In this document: one piece after another, positions 1 through 7,805 of the stretch | How the letters are laid out: every line of letters begins with the position of its first letter | How positions within the stretch are numbered: the stretch's first letter is position 1 | NCBI GenBank assembly: GCA_020847555.1 | Contig: JADLBT010000184.1 | Location: 1 to 26,795, forward strand | Length of the DNA: 26,795 nt | Reading direction: 5' to 3' | Source: Gemmataceae bacterium | GTDB taxonomy: Bacteria > Planctomycetota > Planctomycetia > Gemmatales > Gemmataceae | Position numbers and translations under genes: made by a program | The notes under the pieces: generated by a model | Seen by the model: only the letters and a program-made list of their open reading frames with translations | Database searches by the model: none | Told to the model about the DNA's origin: nothing

Positions 1-2
1 AT

Positions 3-95
3 TTCATGGCTTACGCCATCATTATGCAAGACCAGAAAAGCGCCATCTCGAAAGATGTCCGATTTTTCGTTGACCGTATCCGACGAGGCGATTGA
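3..95 (+). CDS. Possible C-terminal tail of an upstream gene
   Basis: A frame open from the left edge ends with TGA at 93-95. The last residues read MQDQKSAISKDVRFFVDRI and then RRGD. It overlaps the helix-turn-helix frame beginning at 55 by 41 bases, so either the two genes overlap or one frame is spurious. It could also be a complete 29-codon ORF starting at the ATG at 6. No family is recognised. Confidence 0.25.
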   Translation, partial: FMAYAIIMQDQKSAISKDVRFFVDRIRRGD

Positions 96-285
96 GGCGG
101 TCAGGGCGTATCTTGCCCCGATTTTCGAGGGCGTGACCGATCCTTTCCCGCAAGAGATCAAGAAGCCCGCTCTGAGCATCGGCACGATCAGGAAGATCAA
201 GAAGCTGCGTGAACTGGGATACACGCAGCAGAAGGTTGCGGAGATGCTGGGGATCAGCGACAGTACGGTGAAACGATACTCATGA
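55..285 (+). CDS. Small helix-turn-helix DNA-binding protein
   Basis: 76 residues. The C-terminal half (about residues 44-76) has the pattern of a resolvase/Hin-type or sigma-like helix-turn-helix: a helix with IRKIKKLRELG, then YTQQKVAEMLGIS as first helix and turn, and DSTVKRYS as the start of the recognition helix, where the protein stops. The N-terminal half is acidic and hydrophobic with no recognised domain. The frame is open upstream to the window edge, so the ATG at 55 is only the first visible start and the protein may be longer. It could be an antitoxin-like or phage-type regulator or the tail of a larger DNA-binding protein. The surrounding 800 bases are less GC-rich than the rest, which is compatible with acquired DNA. 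The helix-turn-helix reading is fairly secure, the role is not. Confidence 0.55.
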   Translation: MSDFSLTVSDEAIEAVRAYLAPIFEGVTDPFPQEIKKPALSIGTIRKIKKLRELGYTQQKVAEMLGISDSTVKRYS

Positions 286-369
286 CCGAGCTTCGTACAC
301 GTTGACACCGCATTCGTGCCAGCCCAGACCGGCAAGACGCACCCTATAGTGGACCCCATTGTCTAGACC

Positions 370-391
370 AAAAAATAGCGATCCTTCGCTA
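370..391 (-). terminator. Intrinsic terminator of the FHA gene
   Basis: Read on the minus strand: TAGCGA, loop AGGA, TCGCTA, then six T. The TAG that opens the stem is the stop codon of the FHA gene. The stem is short (6 bp) but the T-tract follows immediately, so this has the normal shape of a Rho-independent terminator. Confidence 0.6.
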
Positions 392-679
392 CACCCCGGA
401 GGTCGTTCTCCCCGCCCGAATGGTATCCCCATCCTGCAGATCAATCGCGTCCGTTTTCCGGCCGTTGACGTACGTACCGTTATGGCTGTTCAGGTCCAGC
501 AACCGGCAGTGAGGTGGGTTGACCTCAACAAGGAAGTGGACGCGCGAGAAGTAACGGTCCTTGGCTGGCAGCTGGAAATGGGCCTTCCTTGATCGCCCCA
601 CGAGAAACCGATCGTGGCCAGCAAAGGTGAAGACCTGGCCCTCGTGTGGGTCCGCGATGACCGTGAGCGTGACGCGCAT
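389..679 (-). CDS. Stand-alone FHA domain protein
   Basis: 96 residues, nearly all one forkhead-associated domain, a phosphothreonine-peptide binding fold. Visible are the GRS strand-loop motif (28-30), the SxxH motif (S45, H48) and the NG motif (67-68) followed by TYVNG; the protein ends just after DGDTIRAGRTT. The start at 679 was chosen because AGGAGAG lies about 10 bases upstream and the FHA fold begins at once (MRVTLTVIADP); an ATG at 784 would add an unrelated leader. In Gemmataceae a very similar FHA often forms the N-terminus of Ser/Thr protein kinases, so this may be a kinase remnant. Against that, a terminator hairpin begins at its stop codon, which suggests a complete gene. Likely role: phosphothreonine reader in Ser/Thr kinase signalling, partner unknown. 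Confidence 0.75.
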   Translation of the reverse strand: MRVTLTVIADPHEGQVFTFAGHDRFLVGRSRKAHFQLPAKDRYFSRVHFLVEVNPPHCRLLDLNSHNGTYVNGRKTDAIDLQDGDTIRAGRTTSGV

Positions 680-1009
680 TCCAGAGATCTCTCCTCGCTT
701 GCTCACCAGCGACCAGACCTGAAGTCCTGCGGCGCTTCTGCGAAATCGAATTTCCAGTATCTCCCTGTTCACCCGGGACTGCAATACTCTTCAGCCGCTC
801 TTGGATCCTCTTGACTGAGGCGCACGGGCCTGTCAGGCCGCTCAGCATCCTCACGCCAGGAATCCGCGAAAAACGATTGTTGCGGCGCGCGGCGTCGGGT
901 ACAGTCGAACCACCAACGGGTGGGGCCGACTGGCCGGGCTGCGCCGGGGGGCGCCGGACCTTGCGAACCACTCCACCACCCACCTTCCTCACACGCCGGA
1001 GACAGCCCC
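680..1009. other. Divergent intergenic region
   Basis: This 330-base stretch separates the FHA gene (-) from the secreted-protein operon (+). It holds the FHA ribosome binding site at its left end and a candidate forward promoter at 877-905. Open frames on both strands have no recognisable protein features and look like chance GC-rich frames. Confidence 0.5.
877..905 (+). promoter_or_regulatory. Candidate sigma70-type promoter of the DUF1501 operon
   Basis: TTGTTG, a 17-base spacer, then TACAGT, about 100 bases before the first gene. The -35 box is weak and the -10 box fair. The spacing and TACxxT form match the stronger candidate ahead of rpsB. Confidence 0.4.
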
Positions 1010-1315
1010 ATGGAACAACGGTTTGAGGGCACGCCCCGCGCCACCATCGAGCTGGGGGGCCGTCGGGTCACGCGCAGCGCGGTCACGCACGACTGGGGTC
1101 TGCGCCTGCAGTGGGAAGTCCGCCGCAACGGGCAGGTGGTCGCCACCCCCGCCGCCCGCGCCGAGACGAGCTACGAACACCCCGACGCCACGCCGGGCAC
1201 CTACGAAATCGTGCTCCAGATGTGGAAGTACGTCGATTACCGCAAGCGGCCCGACGGCGAATTCATCAACAGCCGCTTCCTCGACGTCTCCAACAAGGTG
1301 AGCTACACCATCTGA
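1010..1315 (+). CDS. Small Ig-like hypothetical protein
   Basis: 101 residues. The start at 1010 was chosen over an in-frame ATG at 920 because GGAGA lies about 10 bases upstream and the upstream part is low-complexity Pro/Gly/Ala. The sequence alternates hydrophobic and polar residues as in a single beta-sandwich: a strand with LRLQWEVRRNGQVV, then SYEHPDATPGTYEIVLQMW, and a final strand SNKVSYTI. This is the PGxY...V pattern of PKD or fibronectin-like domains. No signal peptide or transmembrane segment is seen. It ends 47 bases before the DUF1501 start and is probably cotranscribed with it. No named family is assigned; a binding or structural accessory of the secreted machinery is an inference from position. 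Confidence 0.6.
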   Translation: MEQRFEGTPRATIELGGRRVTRSAVTHDWGLRLQWEVRRNGQVVATPAARAETSYEHPDATPGTYEIVLQMWKYVDYRKRPDGEFINSRFLDVSNKVSYTI

Positions 1316-1362
1316 CCCCATCCCAGGCCCCCGCTCAACTGCCGAGAGAAGGAGATGGTTCC

Positions 1363-2739
1363 ATGCTGAACGTCGGGAACGTCAAGGTTCCGGTCTGCCA
1401 CGGCGTCACGCGCCGCAGCTTCCTACAGGTCGGCACGGCGGGCCTGGCCGGGATGGCGCTGCCCGGGCTGCTGCGCCTCGAACAGGCCGGCGCGGTCGAA
1501 ACGCCGCGCGCCCGCATCCGCAACTGCATCACGATCTTCCTCGTCGGCTCCCCGGGCCAGCTGGACACCTGGGACATGAAGCCCGACGCCCCCACCGAGG
1601 TGCGCGGCAAGTTCCGGCCGATCCGCACCAACGTGCCGGGCGTGCAGATCTGCGAGCACTTCCCGCTCATGGCCCGGATGATGGACAAGGTGGCGCTCCT
1701 CCGCAGCCTGCACCACCGCACCGGCGCCACGCACGAGAACGGCCAGCGCTGGATGATGACCGGCCAGGACTTCAACGCCGACAGCGTCAAGCCGCACAGC
1801 GGCAGCGTCATCTCGCGTGTCTTCGGGCCGAAGAGTGAGCTGCCAGCGAACATCATCCTCCCCGGGCCGATCGGCAACACCGGCGCCGGCCCACTGCACG
1901 GCCAGACCGCCGGCTACCTCGGCAGCGCCCACGAGCCGTTCTTCCTCAAGGCCGACCCGGCTCAGCCCAACTTCCGCGTCGCCGACCTGGAGGTGCCCAC
2001 CGGCCAGTCGGGCGCCCGCCTCGACGCTCGCCGGCAGCTGCTCGGCCAGCTCGACCAGCTCCAGCGCCGCACCGAGACGCGCAGCACGCAGATGCACGAC
2101 AGCGCCTACGAGCGCGCCTTCGGCCTGCTGACGTCGCGGCGTGCGAAGGAAGCCTTCGACCTGAACCGCGAGGCCGCTCCGGTGCGCGACCGTTACGGCC
2201 GCAACACGTTCGGCCAGAGCTGCCTGTTGGCGCGGCGGCTGATCGAGGCCGGCACGCGCTACGTCACCGTCAACCACTTCGACACGGTGTTCAACCTGTC
2301 GTGCTGGGACATGCACGCGGACGGCGGGAGCCTCAACAACACGTACCTCGACTACGAGCGCTTCCTCTGCCCGCAATTCGACCTCGGTTTCACGGCGCTG
2401 ATCGAGGATCTCGACCGGCGCGGGCTGCTGGCGGAAACGGTCGTGGCGGTCCTCAGTGAGTTCGGCCGCACCCCGCGCCTCAACGGCCGCGGCGGGCGCG
2501 ACCACTACCCGAACGCCTGGACGAACTTCCTGTGCGGCGGCAACATCCGCGGCGGACAGGCGATCGGGGCGACGGACCGCATCGGCTCGCGCCCGCACGA
2601 TTACCCGATCGAGCCGCCGCAGGTGCTCGCGTCGATCTACCACGGCATGGGCATCAACCTTGGCGCGACGATGATGCCCGGCCCCGGCGAGCGCCCGGTG
2701 CGCCTCATCGAGGCCGAACCGATCCGGCAACTGTTTTAA
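1363..2739 (+). CDS. DUF1501 family secreted protein (Tat signal)
   Basis: 458 residues. The N-terminus has a twin-arginine signal: TRRSFLQ at 16-22 followed by a Gly/Ala/Leu-rich hydrophobic stretch ending near AGAVE. The mature part matches DUF1501 (PF07394), an alkaline-phosphatase-superfamily-like family very abundant in planctomycetes: the GSPGQLDTWDMKPDAP segment near residue 65, HRTGATHENG, the VAVLSEFGRTPRLNGRGGRD segment and the DHYPNAWTNFLCGG segment. Start chosen at 1363 because AAGGAGA sits 8 bases upstream and the Tat signal starts there; the open frame extends upstream to 1111 but overlaps the previous gene in another frame. DUF1501 genes usually sit beside PSCyt2/PSD1 genes, as here. 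Catalysis is unproven; a periplasmic hydrolase or sulfatase-like role is often assumed. Confidence 0.9.
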   Translation: MLNVGNVKVPVCHGVTRRSFLQVGTAGLAGMALPGLLRLEQAGAVETPRARIRNCITIFLVGSPGQLDTWDMKPDAPTEVRGKFRPIRTNVPGVQICEHFPLMARMMDKVALLRSLHHRTGATHENGQRWMMTGQDFNADSVKPHSGSVISRVFGPKSELPANIILPGPIGNTGAGPLHGQTAGYLGSAHEPFFLKADPAQPNFRVADLEVPTGQSGARLDARRQLLGQLDQLQRRTETRSTQMHDSAYERAFGLLTSRRAKEAFDLNREAAPVRDRYGRNTFGQSCLLARRLIEAGTRYVTVNHFDTVFNLSCWDMHADGGSLNNTYLDYERFLCPQFDLGFTALIEDLDRRGLLAETVVAVLSEFGRTPRLNGRGGRDHYPNAWTNFLCGGNIRGGQAIGATDRIGSRPHDYPIEPPQVLASIYHGMGINLGATMMPGPGERPVRLIEAEPIRQLF

Positions 2740-2744
2740 TGGCT

Positions 2745-2820
2745 GGCGCCATCCGAGCCCGCAGCGTCAGCGCGGGATCTTGACTCGTCCCGCGCTGACG
2801 CGGCGGGCTCGGATGGCGCC
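2745..2820. repeat. Large palindrome, family B copy 1
   Basis: Inverted repeat with 33-base arms (2745-2777 and 2788-2820), one mismatch and a 10-base loop. The outer arm starts GGCGCCATCCGAGCCCGC. Seventeen positions of the arm (ATCCGAGCCCGCAGCGT) recur in the palindrome at 7753-7797. It fills the gap between two genes of one operon and has no T-tract, so a simple terminator role is unlikely. Confidence 0.85.
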
Positions 2821-2838
2821 GGGACGGGGGACCGTTCG

Positions 2839-5145
2839 ATGCGCGCTCGCTGCTGGGTTGTGCTGATCGCGATTGGCCTCGGAACGAACTCGCTGCGGGC
2901 GGGCGAGCCGGTCATCCGCAGCCTCAACGTGCGCGGGCTGCAGGTCGGCGGTACGACGACCCTCGTCCTGGACGGCGACGATTTCGGCACCGCTCCGAAG
3001 CTGCTGCTCCCCTTCCCCGCACGGCAGGAGCTGAAGAAAGGCGCGACCCCGAAAAAAGCCACGTTCGACGTCACCCTGGCGGATGACGTGGTGCCGGGCT
3101 ACTACCAGCTGCGCGTGGTGACTGCCGGTGGCGTCAGTACGCCCGCAGTCATCGCCGTCGATCGCCTGGCGCAGCGTCCGCTGACCGCGTCTACCGGGCA
3201 ACTGCCGGTCGCTCTGCACGGGACCGTTAGCGGTGCCGCGACCGCCGAAACCCAGTTCAAGGGCAAGGCGGGACAGAAGGTCATGATCGAGGTCGAGGCG
3301 CAGCGGCTGGGGAGCAAGCTGCGGCCGGTCGTTCATCTCTACAACGCGAAGCGCCTGCAGCTCGCCTGGTCGTGGGCAACTCCCACCCTGCACGGCGACA
3401 CCCGGCTGGAAGCGACACTCCCCGAGGACGGCACCTACACCGCCACCGTCCACGACACGGAATACGCGGCGGCCGCGCCCGGGTTCTTCCGCCTGCGCAT
3501 CGGTCACTGGTCCTTCGTCGATCGGGTCTTCCCGCCGGTCGTCGCGAAAGGGAAGCCGCAGGCGGTCGAGCTCCTCGGGCCGGAGAAGGCGGCGCGGCTT
3601 GAACTACCTGCGGCGCCGACCACGGACGTGCTGCCCCTGGCCTGGCCCGGCGACGGGCTGTGGAGCGGGCCGCGGCCGTTTGTGAGGGTCAGCACGCGCG
3701 CGGAGATCCTCGAACAACCCTCCGGCGGCAAGTGGCAGGAACTCCCGTCCGGCGCCGTCGGCGTGAGCGGGCGCCTGCTGACGGCCAACGAGGAGGACCG
3801 CTACCGCGTCCCGGTGACGCCCGGCAGCAAGGTCCGACTGGAGGTTGTTGCCGAGCGCCACGGCTCGCCGCTGGACGTCGCGCTCGTCGTGCGCAACGAG
3901 GCCGGCGCCCAGCTCGCCCGCGCGGAAGACAGCCCCGGCACGCTCGACCCGGTGCTCGAGTACACGGTCCCTGCCAGGGTCAACGCCATCGTCGTCGGCG
4001 TACTGGACGCCCAGGGGCGCGGCGGGCCGCGCGGCGTCTACCGCCTGACAATCGACCCGCAGGATGCGACGACCGCGCGGGCCGATTTCCGCTTGATAAC
4101 CCCTGAGCCGAGCATCGCGCTGCCGGTCGGCGGGCGCGCGGTGGTCCCGGTATTTCTTCAGCGGCGCGGCTACACAGGGAGCGTCGAGCTGTCGGCCGCG
4201 GGGCTCCCGGCTGGCGTCAAGCTGGAGGGGAACACGATCCCCGAAGGGGCCGACGGCACGCTCGTCACGGTGTCGCGCGGCGAGGCGAGCGGCGGCGCGG
4301 TCCTCGCGCACCTGCACGGCCGCGCCGCGGACGGCACGGAGCGCCCGGTTGTCCTCACCGACTCGCCCGTGGAGCGGCTGCAGCCGTGGCTGGCGGCAGA
4401 GCTAGCGCTGGCGCTGACGGCGGCGAAGGCGGCCGATTTCCAGCTCGACTGGCGCGACCTGCCGGCCGACGCGGGCCTTGTCCCCGGTAAGAAGCTGGCG
4501 CTTCCGGTGACGATCGTCACCAGGCCGACCGACAAGTCCGTGGTGCGGTTGACGCTGCTGACGAGCCAGTCGGTCCCGGTCCTTAACGGCAAGCCGAACC
4601 CGAACCAGGTTCTGCGCCTGGAGAAGGCGACCGAGTTGCCGGCCAAGGCGAGCGCTGGCGAGGTGCCGATCCTCGTACCGCCGCAGCTGCCCGCGTCCGC
4701 CTATGACGTGACCGTTCAGGCCGAGCTGCTCGCCCCCGACAAGAAAACGGTGCTGGCGATCGCGTATGCCCCTGTCCGCCGATTCGAGGTGCGCGTGCCG
4801 CTGGTCGTGCAGCTCGACGGGCCGACGCGCCTGGAGGCGGCGCTCAACGCGAAGACGGGCGCCACGCTGAAGCTCAAGGGCCAGGTCGAGCGCCGCGAGG
4901 GGCTGGCGACCGACGTGACCATCACCCTGATCGGACTGCCCGCCGGCGCCAGGGCGAACCCCGTCACGGTGAAGGCCGGCGCAACCGCGTTCACCGTTGA
5001 CGTGGTCCTGCCCCCCAACCTGCCCGCTGGCGAGATCAAGGGGATGAAGCTCCAGGCGACGGCGCCGGTGAACCCCAAGCAGCCCAACGTCCGCGTCCGC
5101 AGCCGGGACGTGGAACTGACGCTCGTCGTCCGGGCGGCGAAGTAG
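2839..5145 (+). CDS. Secreted protein with pre-peptidase C-terminal (PPC) domains
   Basis: 768 residues. A Sec-type signal covers about residues 1-21 (CWVVLIAIGLG then LRAG). An IPT/TIG-like beta-sandwich follows (about 24-105: VIRSLNVRGLQVGGTTTLVL). Two PPC-like domains are suggested, near 135-225 (KAGQKVMIEVEAQRLGSKL, ending GFFRLRIG) and near 315-407 (DRYRVPVTPGSKVRLEVVAE, ending GVYRLTID). The C-terminal third is further beta-rich Ig-like sequence (VELSAAGLPAGVKLEG; VTITLIGLPAGARANPVTVK). No protease or other catalytic motif is seen, so it is probably a binding or scaffold protein of the cell surface or periplasm. It follows DUF1501 and directly abuts the PSCyt2/PSD1 gene, a common planctomycete trio. 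Confidence 0.8.
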   Translation: MRARCWVVLIAIGLGTNSLRAGEPVIRSLNVRGLQVGGTTTLVLDGDDFGTAPKLLLPFPARQELKKGATPKKATFDVTLADDVVPGYYQLRVVTAGGVSTPAVIAVDRLAQRPLTASTGQLPVALHGTVSGAATAETQFKGKAGQKVMIEVEAQRLGSKLRPVVHLYNAKRLQLAWSWATPTLHGDTRLEATLPEDGTYTATVHDTEYAAAAPGFFRLRIGHWSFVDRVFPPVVAKGKPQAVELLGPEKAARLELPAAPTTDVLPLAWPGDGLWSGPRPFVRVSTRAEILEQPSGGKWQELPSGAVGVSGRLLTANEEDRYRVPVTPGSKVRLEVVAERHGSPLDVALVVRNEAGAQLARAEDSPGTLDPVLEYTVPARVNAIVVGVLDAQGRGGPRGVYRLTIDPQDATTARADFRLITPEPSIALPVGGRAVVPVFLQRRGYTGSVELSAAGLPAGVKLEGNTIPEGADGTLVTVSRGEASGGAVLAHLHGRAADGTERPVVLTDSPVERLQPWLAAELALALTAAKAADFQLDWRDLPADAGLVPGKKLALPVTIVTRPTDKSVVRLTLLTSQSVPVLNGKPNPNQVLRLEKATELPAKASAGEVPILVPPQLPASAYDVTVQAELLAPDKKTVLAIAYAPVRRFEVRVPLVVQLDGPTRLEAALNAKTGATLKLKGQVERREGLATDVTITLIGLPAGARANPVTVKAGATAFTVDVVLPPNLPAGEIKGMKLQATAPVNPKQPNVRVRSRDVELTLVVRAAK

Positions 5146-5193
5146 GTGGCTGCCACTTGCGGTTTAGCGATCAAAACCATCCAGGATCCTGCC

Positions 5194-7689
5194 ATGCCAT
5201 TCCACCGACACCCGCGCTCTCTTCGGTCTTCCCTGGCGCTGCCCGGTGTGCTCGCGGCGCTCCTCGTTGGGACGGCGACAGGATCGACCTGCCGGGCCGA
5301 CGCGCCGGCCCCTGTGCCCGCCTCGATCACCGTGCAGCCGGCGGCGCTCGACATCCGCCACCACCGCCACCCGCACTCGCTGCAGGTGCTGGGGACGACC
5401 GCCGACGGCTACTCGCTCGACCTGCGCAGCCAGGCCCGCTTCACCAGCGCCGACCCGCGGGTCGCCACGGTCGATGAGCGCGGCTGGGTGCGCCCCGTCA
5501 CGAGCGGCCAGACCCGGGTGACGGTCGCCGTCGCGGGTCAGACACAGACCATCACCGTGAAGGTGCAACTCCCCGCGGCCGAGCCGCCGTACAGTTTCCG
5601 CCACGAGGTCATGCCGGTCCTGTCGCGGGCCGGCTGCAACATGGGCGCGTGCCACGGCTACTCGCTCGGCAAAAATGGCTTCAAGCTCTCGCTGCGCGGG
5701 TCCGACCCGGACCCGGACTTTACCGCGATCGCGAAGGAGTCGCACACCCGCCGCCTCAACTTCCAGTCGCCCGAGGAAAGCCTGCTCGTCGCCAAACCGC
5801 GCGGCGACGTTCCGCACGAGGGCGGCGTGCGCTTCGACCGCGTCAGCCTGTCAAACGAGATCCTGCTGAAGTGGATCCGCCAGGGCGCCCCGGACGACCT
5901 GAAGGATCCGGCTCAGGTGGTCGGCGTGCGGCTCGTACCCGACCGGCTGGTCCTCCGCCCCGGCCAGCAGCATCAGCTTCAGCTCCTGGCCGCCTACAGC
6001 GACGGCACGACGCGCGACGTCACCCGCCTGGGCATCTTCACCGCCAACAACGACCGCTTCGCCGCCGTCGAGGACGAGGGGCTCGTGACCGCGGGCGACG
6101 CAGGCGAGACGGCCATCGTCGCCCGGTTCGAGCGCACCTTCGCGGCGACCGGCGTGCTGGTGCTGAACCCCTCGCCGGGCTTCGCCCCCACCCCGGTGCC
6201 GCAGGGCCACCTGGTCGATCGGCACGTCGTCGAGAAGCTGAACCGCCTCAGGATCAACCCGTCGCCGGTCGCCGACGATGAGGAGTTCCTGCGCCGCGTC
6301 TATCTCGACCTGATCGGCCTGCAGCCGAAACCGGACGAGGTTCGCAAATTCCTCGCCGACGGCGGCCCGCAGAAGCGCGAGCGGGCCATCGACGCCCTGT
6401 TCCAGCGGCCCGAGTTCGTCGATCACTGGTCGCTCAAGTGGGGCGACCTGCTGCAGAACTCGCGAACGGCCGTCAGCGCGGCGTCGGTGTTCCAGTTCCG
6501 CGAGTTCCTCCGCGGGGCGGTGGCGGCGAACCTGCCGCTCGACGAGTTCGCCCGTCGCCTCCTCACCGCGCGCGGCGGGTTCGTTGACGACCCGGCGAGC
6601 GTCTACTTCGCCATCAGCAAGGACACCAACGACACGCTCGAGCGCGTCACGCAGGTTTTCTGCGGGGTGCGCATGCTGTGCGCCCGCTGCCACCCGCACC
6701 CGCTGGAGAACTGGACGCAGGCCGACTACTACGGCCTGGCGAGCTTCTTCAGCCAGGTGAGCACGCGCGCCGACGGCCGCTTCCCGAACGTGCAGCAGAC
6801 GAGGCTGGTGCAGCTGAACCTCGCCGCCGGGTTCGCGACCAACCCGCGCACCGGCCGCCCGCAACCGCCGCGCTTCCTGGGCGGCGCGGAGCCGAAGCTG
6901 CCGGCCGGCGCGGACCGGCGCCAGGCCTACGCCCGGTGGCTGACGTCGGCGCAGAACCCGTACTTCGCGCGCGGGCTGGTGAACCGCATCTGGAGCTACT
7001 TCTTCCACCGCGGCATCGTCGAGCCGGTCGATGATGTGCGCAGCACCAACCCGCCGATCAACCCGGCCCTGCTCGACGCGCTGACGCAGGATTTCGTCGA
7101 GCACAGGTTCGACGTCCGCCACCTGATGCGGCGTATCGTTACGTCGGCAACGTACCAGCGCAGCAGCGTCCCGACACCGTCGAATCGGAACGACGACCAG
7201 AACTTCTCGCACGCCATCCCGCGCCGCGTCCCGGCCGAGGCGCTGCTCGACTCGCTCGTCCAGGCGACAGCGGTGCCGGAGGCGTTCGGCGGCGCGCCGG
7301 CCGGCTTCCGCGCGGCCCAGCTGCCGGACGGTAACGTCGAGAACCCGTTCCTGAAGCTGTTCGGCAAGCCGCAGCGGATGGAGGCGTGCGAGTGCGAGCG
7401 CGACAACGGCTCGAACATGCTGCAGGCACTGCACTTCATCAACGGCAAGAGCATCCTCGGCCGCGTGCAGAACCCGGCCGCCCGCCCGGCCTTGCTCCTC
7501 AAACAGAAGCTGGCGGACGAGGAGCTGGTGACGGAATTGTACCTCTGGTCGCTGGCCCGGCGGCCGCGTGAGGCGGAGTTGCGGGTAGCGCTCGACTTCC
7601 TCCGCGCCCACGCCAACCGGCGCGCGGAGGCGGCGCAGGATCTCATGTGGGCGCTGCTCAACAGCCGCGACTTCCTCATGTCGCACTGA
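5194..7689 (+). CDS. BIG2 / PSCyt2 (DUF1549) / PSD1 (DUF1553) protein
   Basis: 831 residues from the ATG at 5194, which has AGGAT upstream and opens a Sec signal (SLALPGVLAALLVGTATG). A GTG at 5146 is possible but would put 16 residues before it. Order of domains: BIG2-like Ig domain (about 43-126), a cysteine segment GCNMGACHG (C148, C153, H154; CX4CH rather than the classical CXXCH), a second BIG2-like domain (about 245-320), PSCyt2/DUF1549 (about 330-520, with CARCHPHPLENW at 496-507) and PSD1/DUF1553 (about 575-825). Family knowledge: planctomycete-specific, cytochrome-like, exported, linked to DUF1501; substrates are unknown, with polysaccharide degradation often proposed. Last gene of the operon. 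Heme binding at CARCH is plausible; at the CX4CH site it is doubtful. Confidence 0.9.
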   Translation: MPFHRHPRSLRSSLALPGVLAALLVGTATGSTCRADAPAPVPASITVQPAALDIRHHRHPHSLQVLGTTADGYSLDLRSQARFTSADPRVATVDERGWVRPVTSGQTRVTVAVAGQTQTITVKVQLPAAEPPYSFRHEVMPVLSRAGCNMGACHGYSLGKNGFKLSLRGSDPDPDFTAIAKESHTRRLNFQSPEESLLVAKPRGDVPHEGGVRFDRVSLSNEILLKWIRQGAPDDLKDPAQVVGVRLVPDRLVLRPGQQHQLQLLAAYSDGTTRDVTRLGIFTANNDRFAAVEDEGLVTAGDAGETAIVARFERTFAATGVLVLNPSPGFAPTPVPQGHLVDRHVVEKLNRLRINPSPVADDEEFLRRVYLDLIGLQPKPDEVRKFLADGGPQKRERAIDALFQRPEFVDHWSLKWGDLLQNSRTAVSAASVFQFREFLRGAVAANLPLDEFARRLLTARGGFVDDPASVYFAISKDTNDTLERVTQVFCGVRMLCARCHPHPLENWTQADYYGLASFFSQVSTRADGRFPNVQQTRLVQLNLAAGFATNPRTGRPQPPRFLGGAEPKLPAGADRRQAYARWLTSAQNPYFARGLVNRIWSYFFHRGIVEPVDDVRSTNPPINPALLDALTQDFVEHRFDVRHLMRRIVTSATYQRSSVPTPSNRNDDQNFSHAIPRRVPAEALLDSLVQATAVPEAFGGAPAGFRAAQLPDGNVENPFLKLFGKPQRMEACECERDNGSNMLQALHFINGKSILGRVQNPAARPALLLKQKLADEELVTELYLWSLARRPREAELRVALDFLRAHANRRAEAAQDLMWALLNSRDFLMSH

Positions 7690-7752
7690 GCCCGGGACGA
7701 TGCGCGCCGGTGGTGCCACATCGCGCGTAAGTGCTCCCACAGGGAGAACCGG

Positions 7753-7797
7753 ATCCGAGCCCGCAGCGTAAGGAATCCTTACGCTGCGGGCTCGGAT
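7753..7797. repeat. Perfect palindrome, family B copy 2
   Basis: Arms of 22 bases (7753-7774 and 7776-7797) are exact reverse complements around a single central A; in RNA the innermost pairs would open into a loop. The outer arm ATCCGAGCCCGCAGCGT is identical to part of the palindrome at 2745-2820, whereas the inner part differs. It lies between two convergent genes and could act as a two-way transcription end, though neither side has a T-tract. Confidence 0.85.
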
Positions 7798-7805
7798 GGC
7801 CGCGG

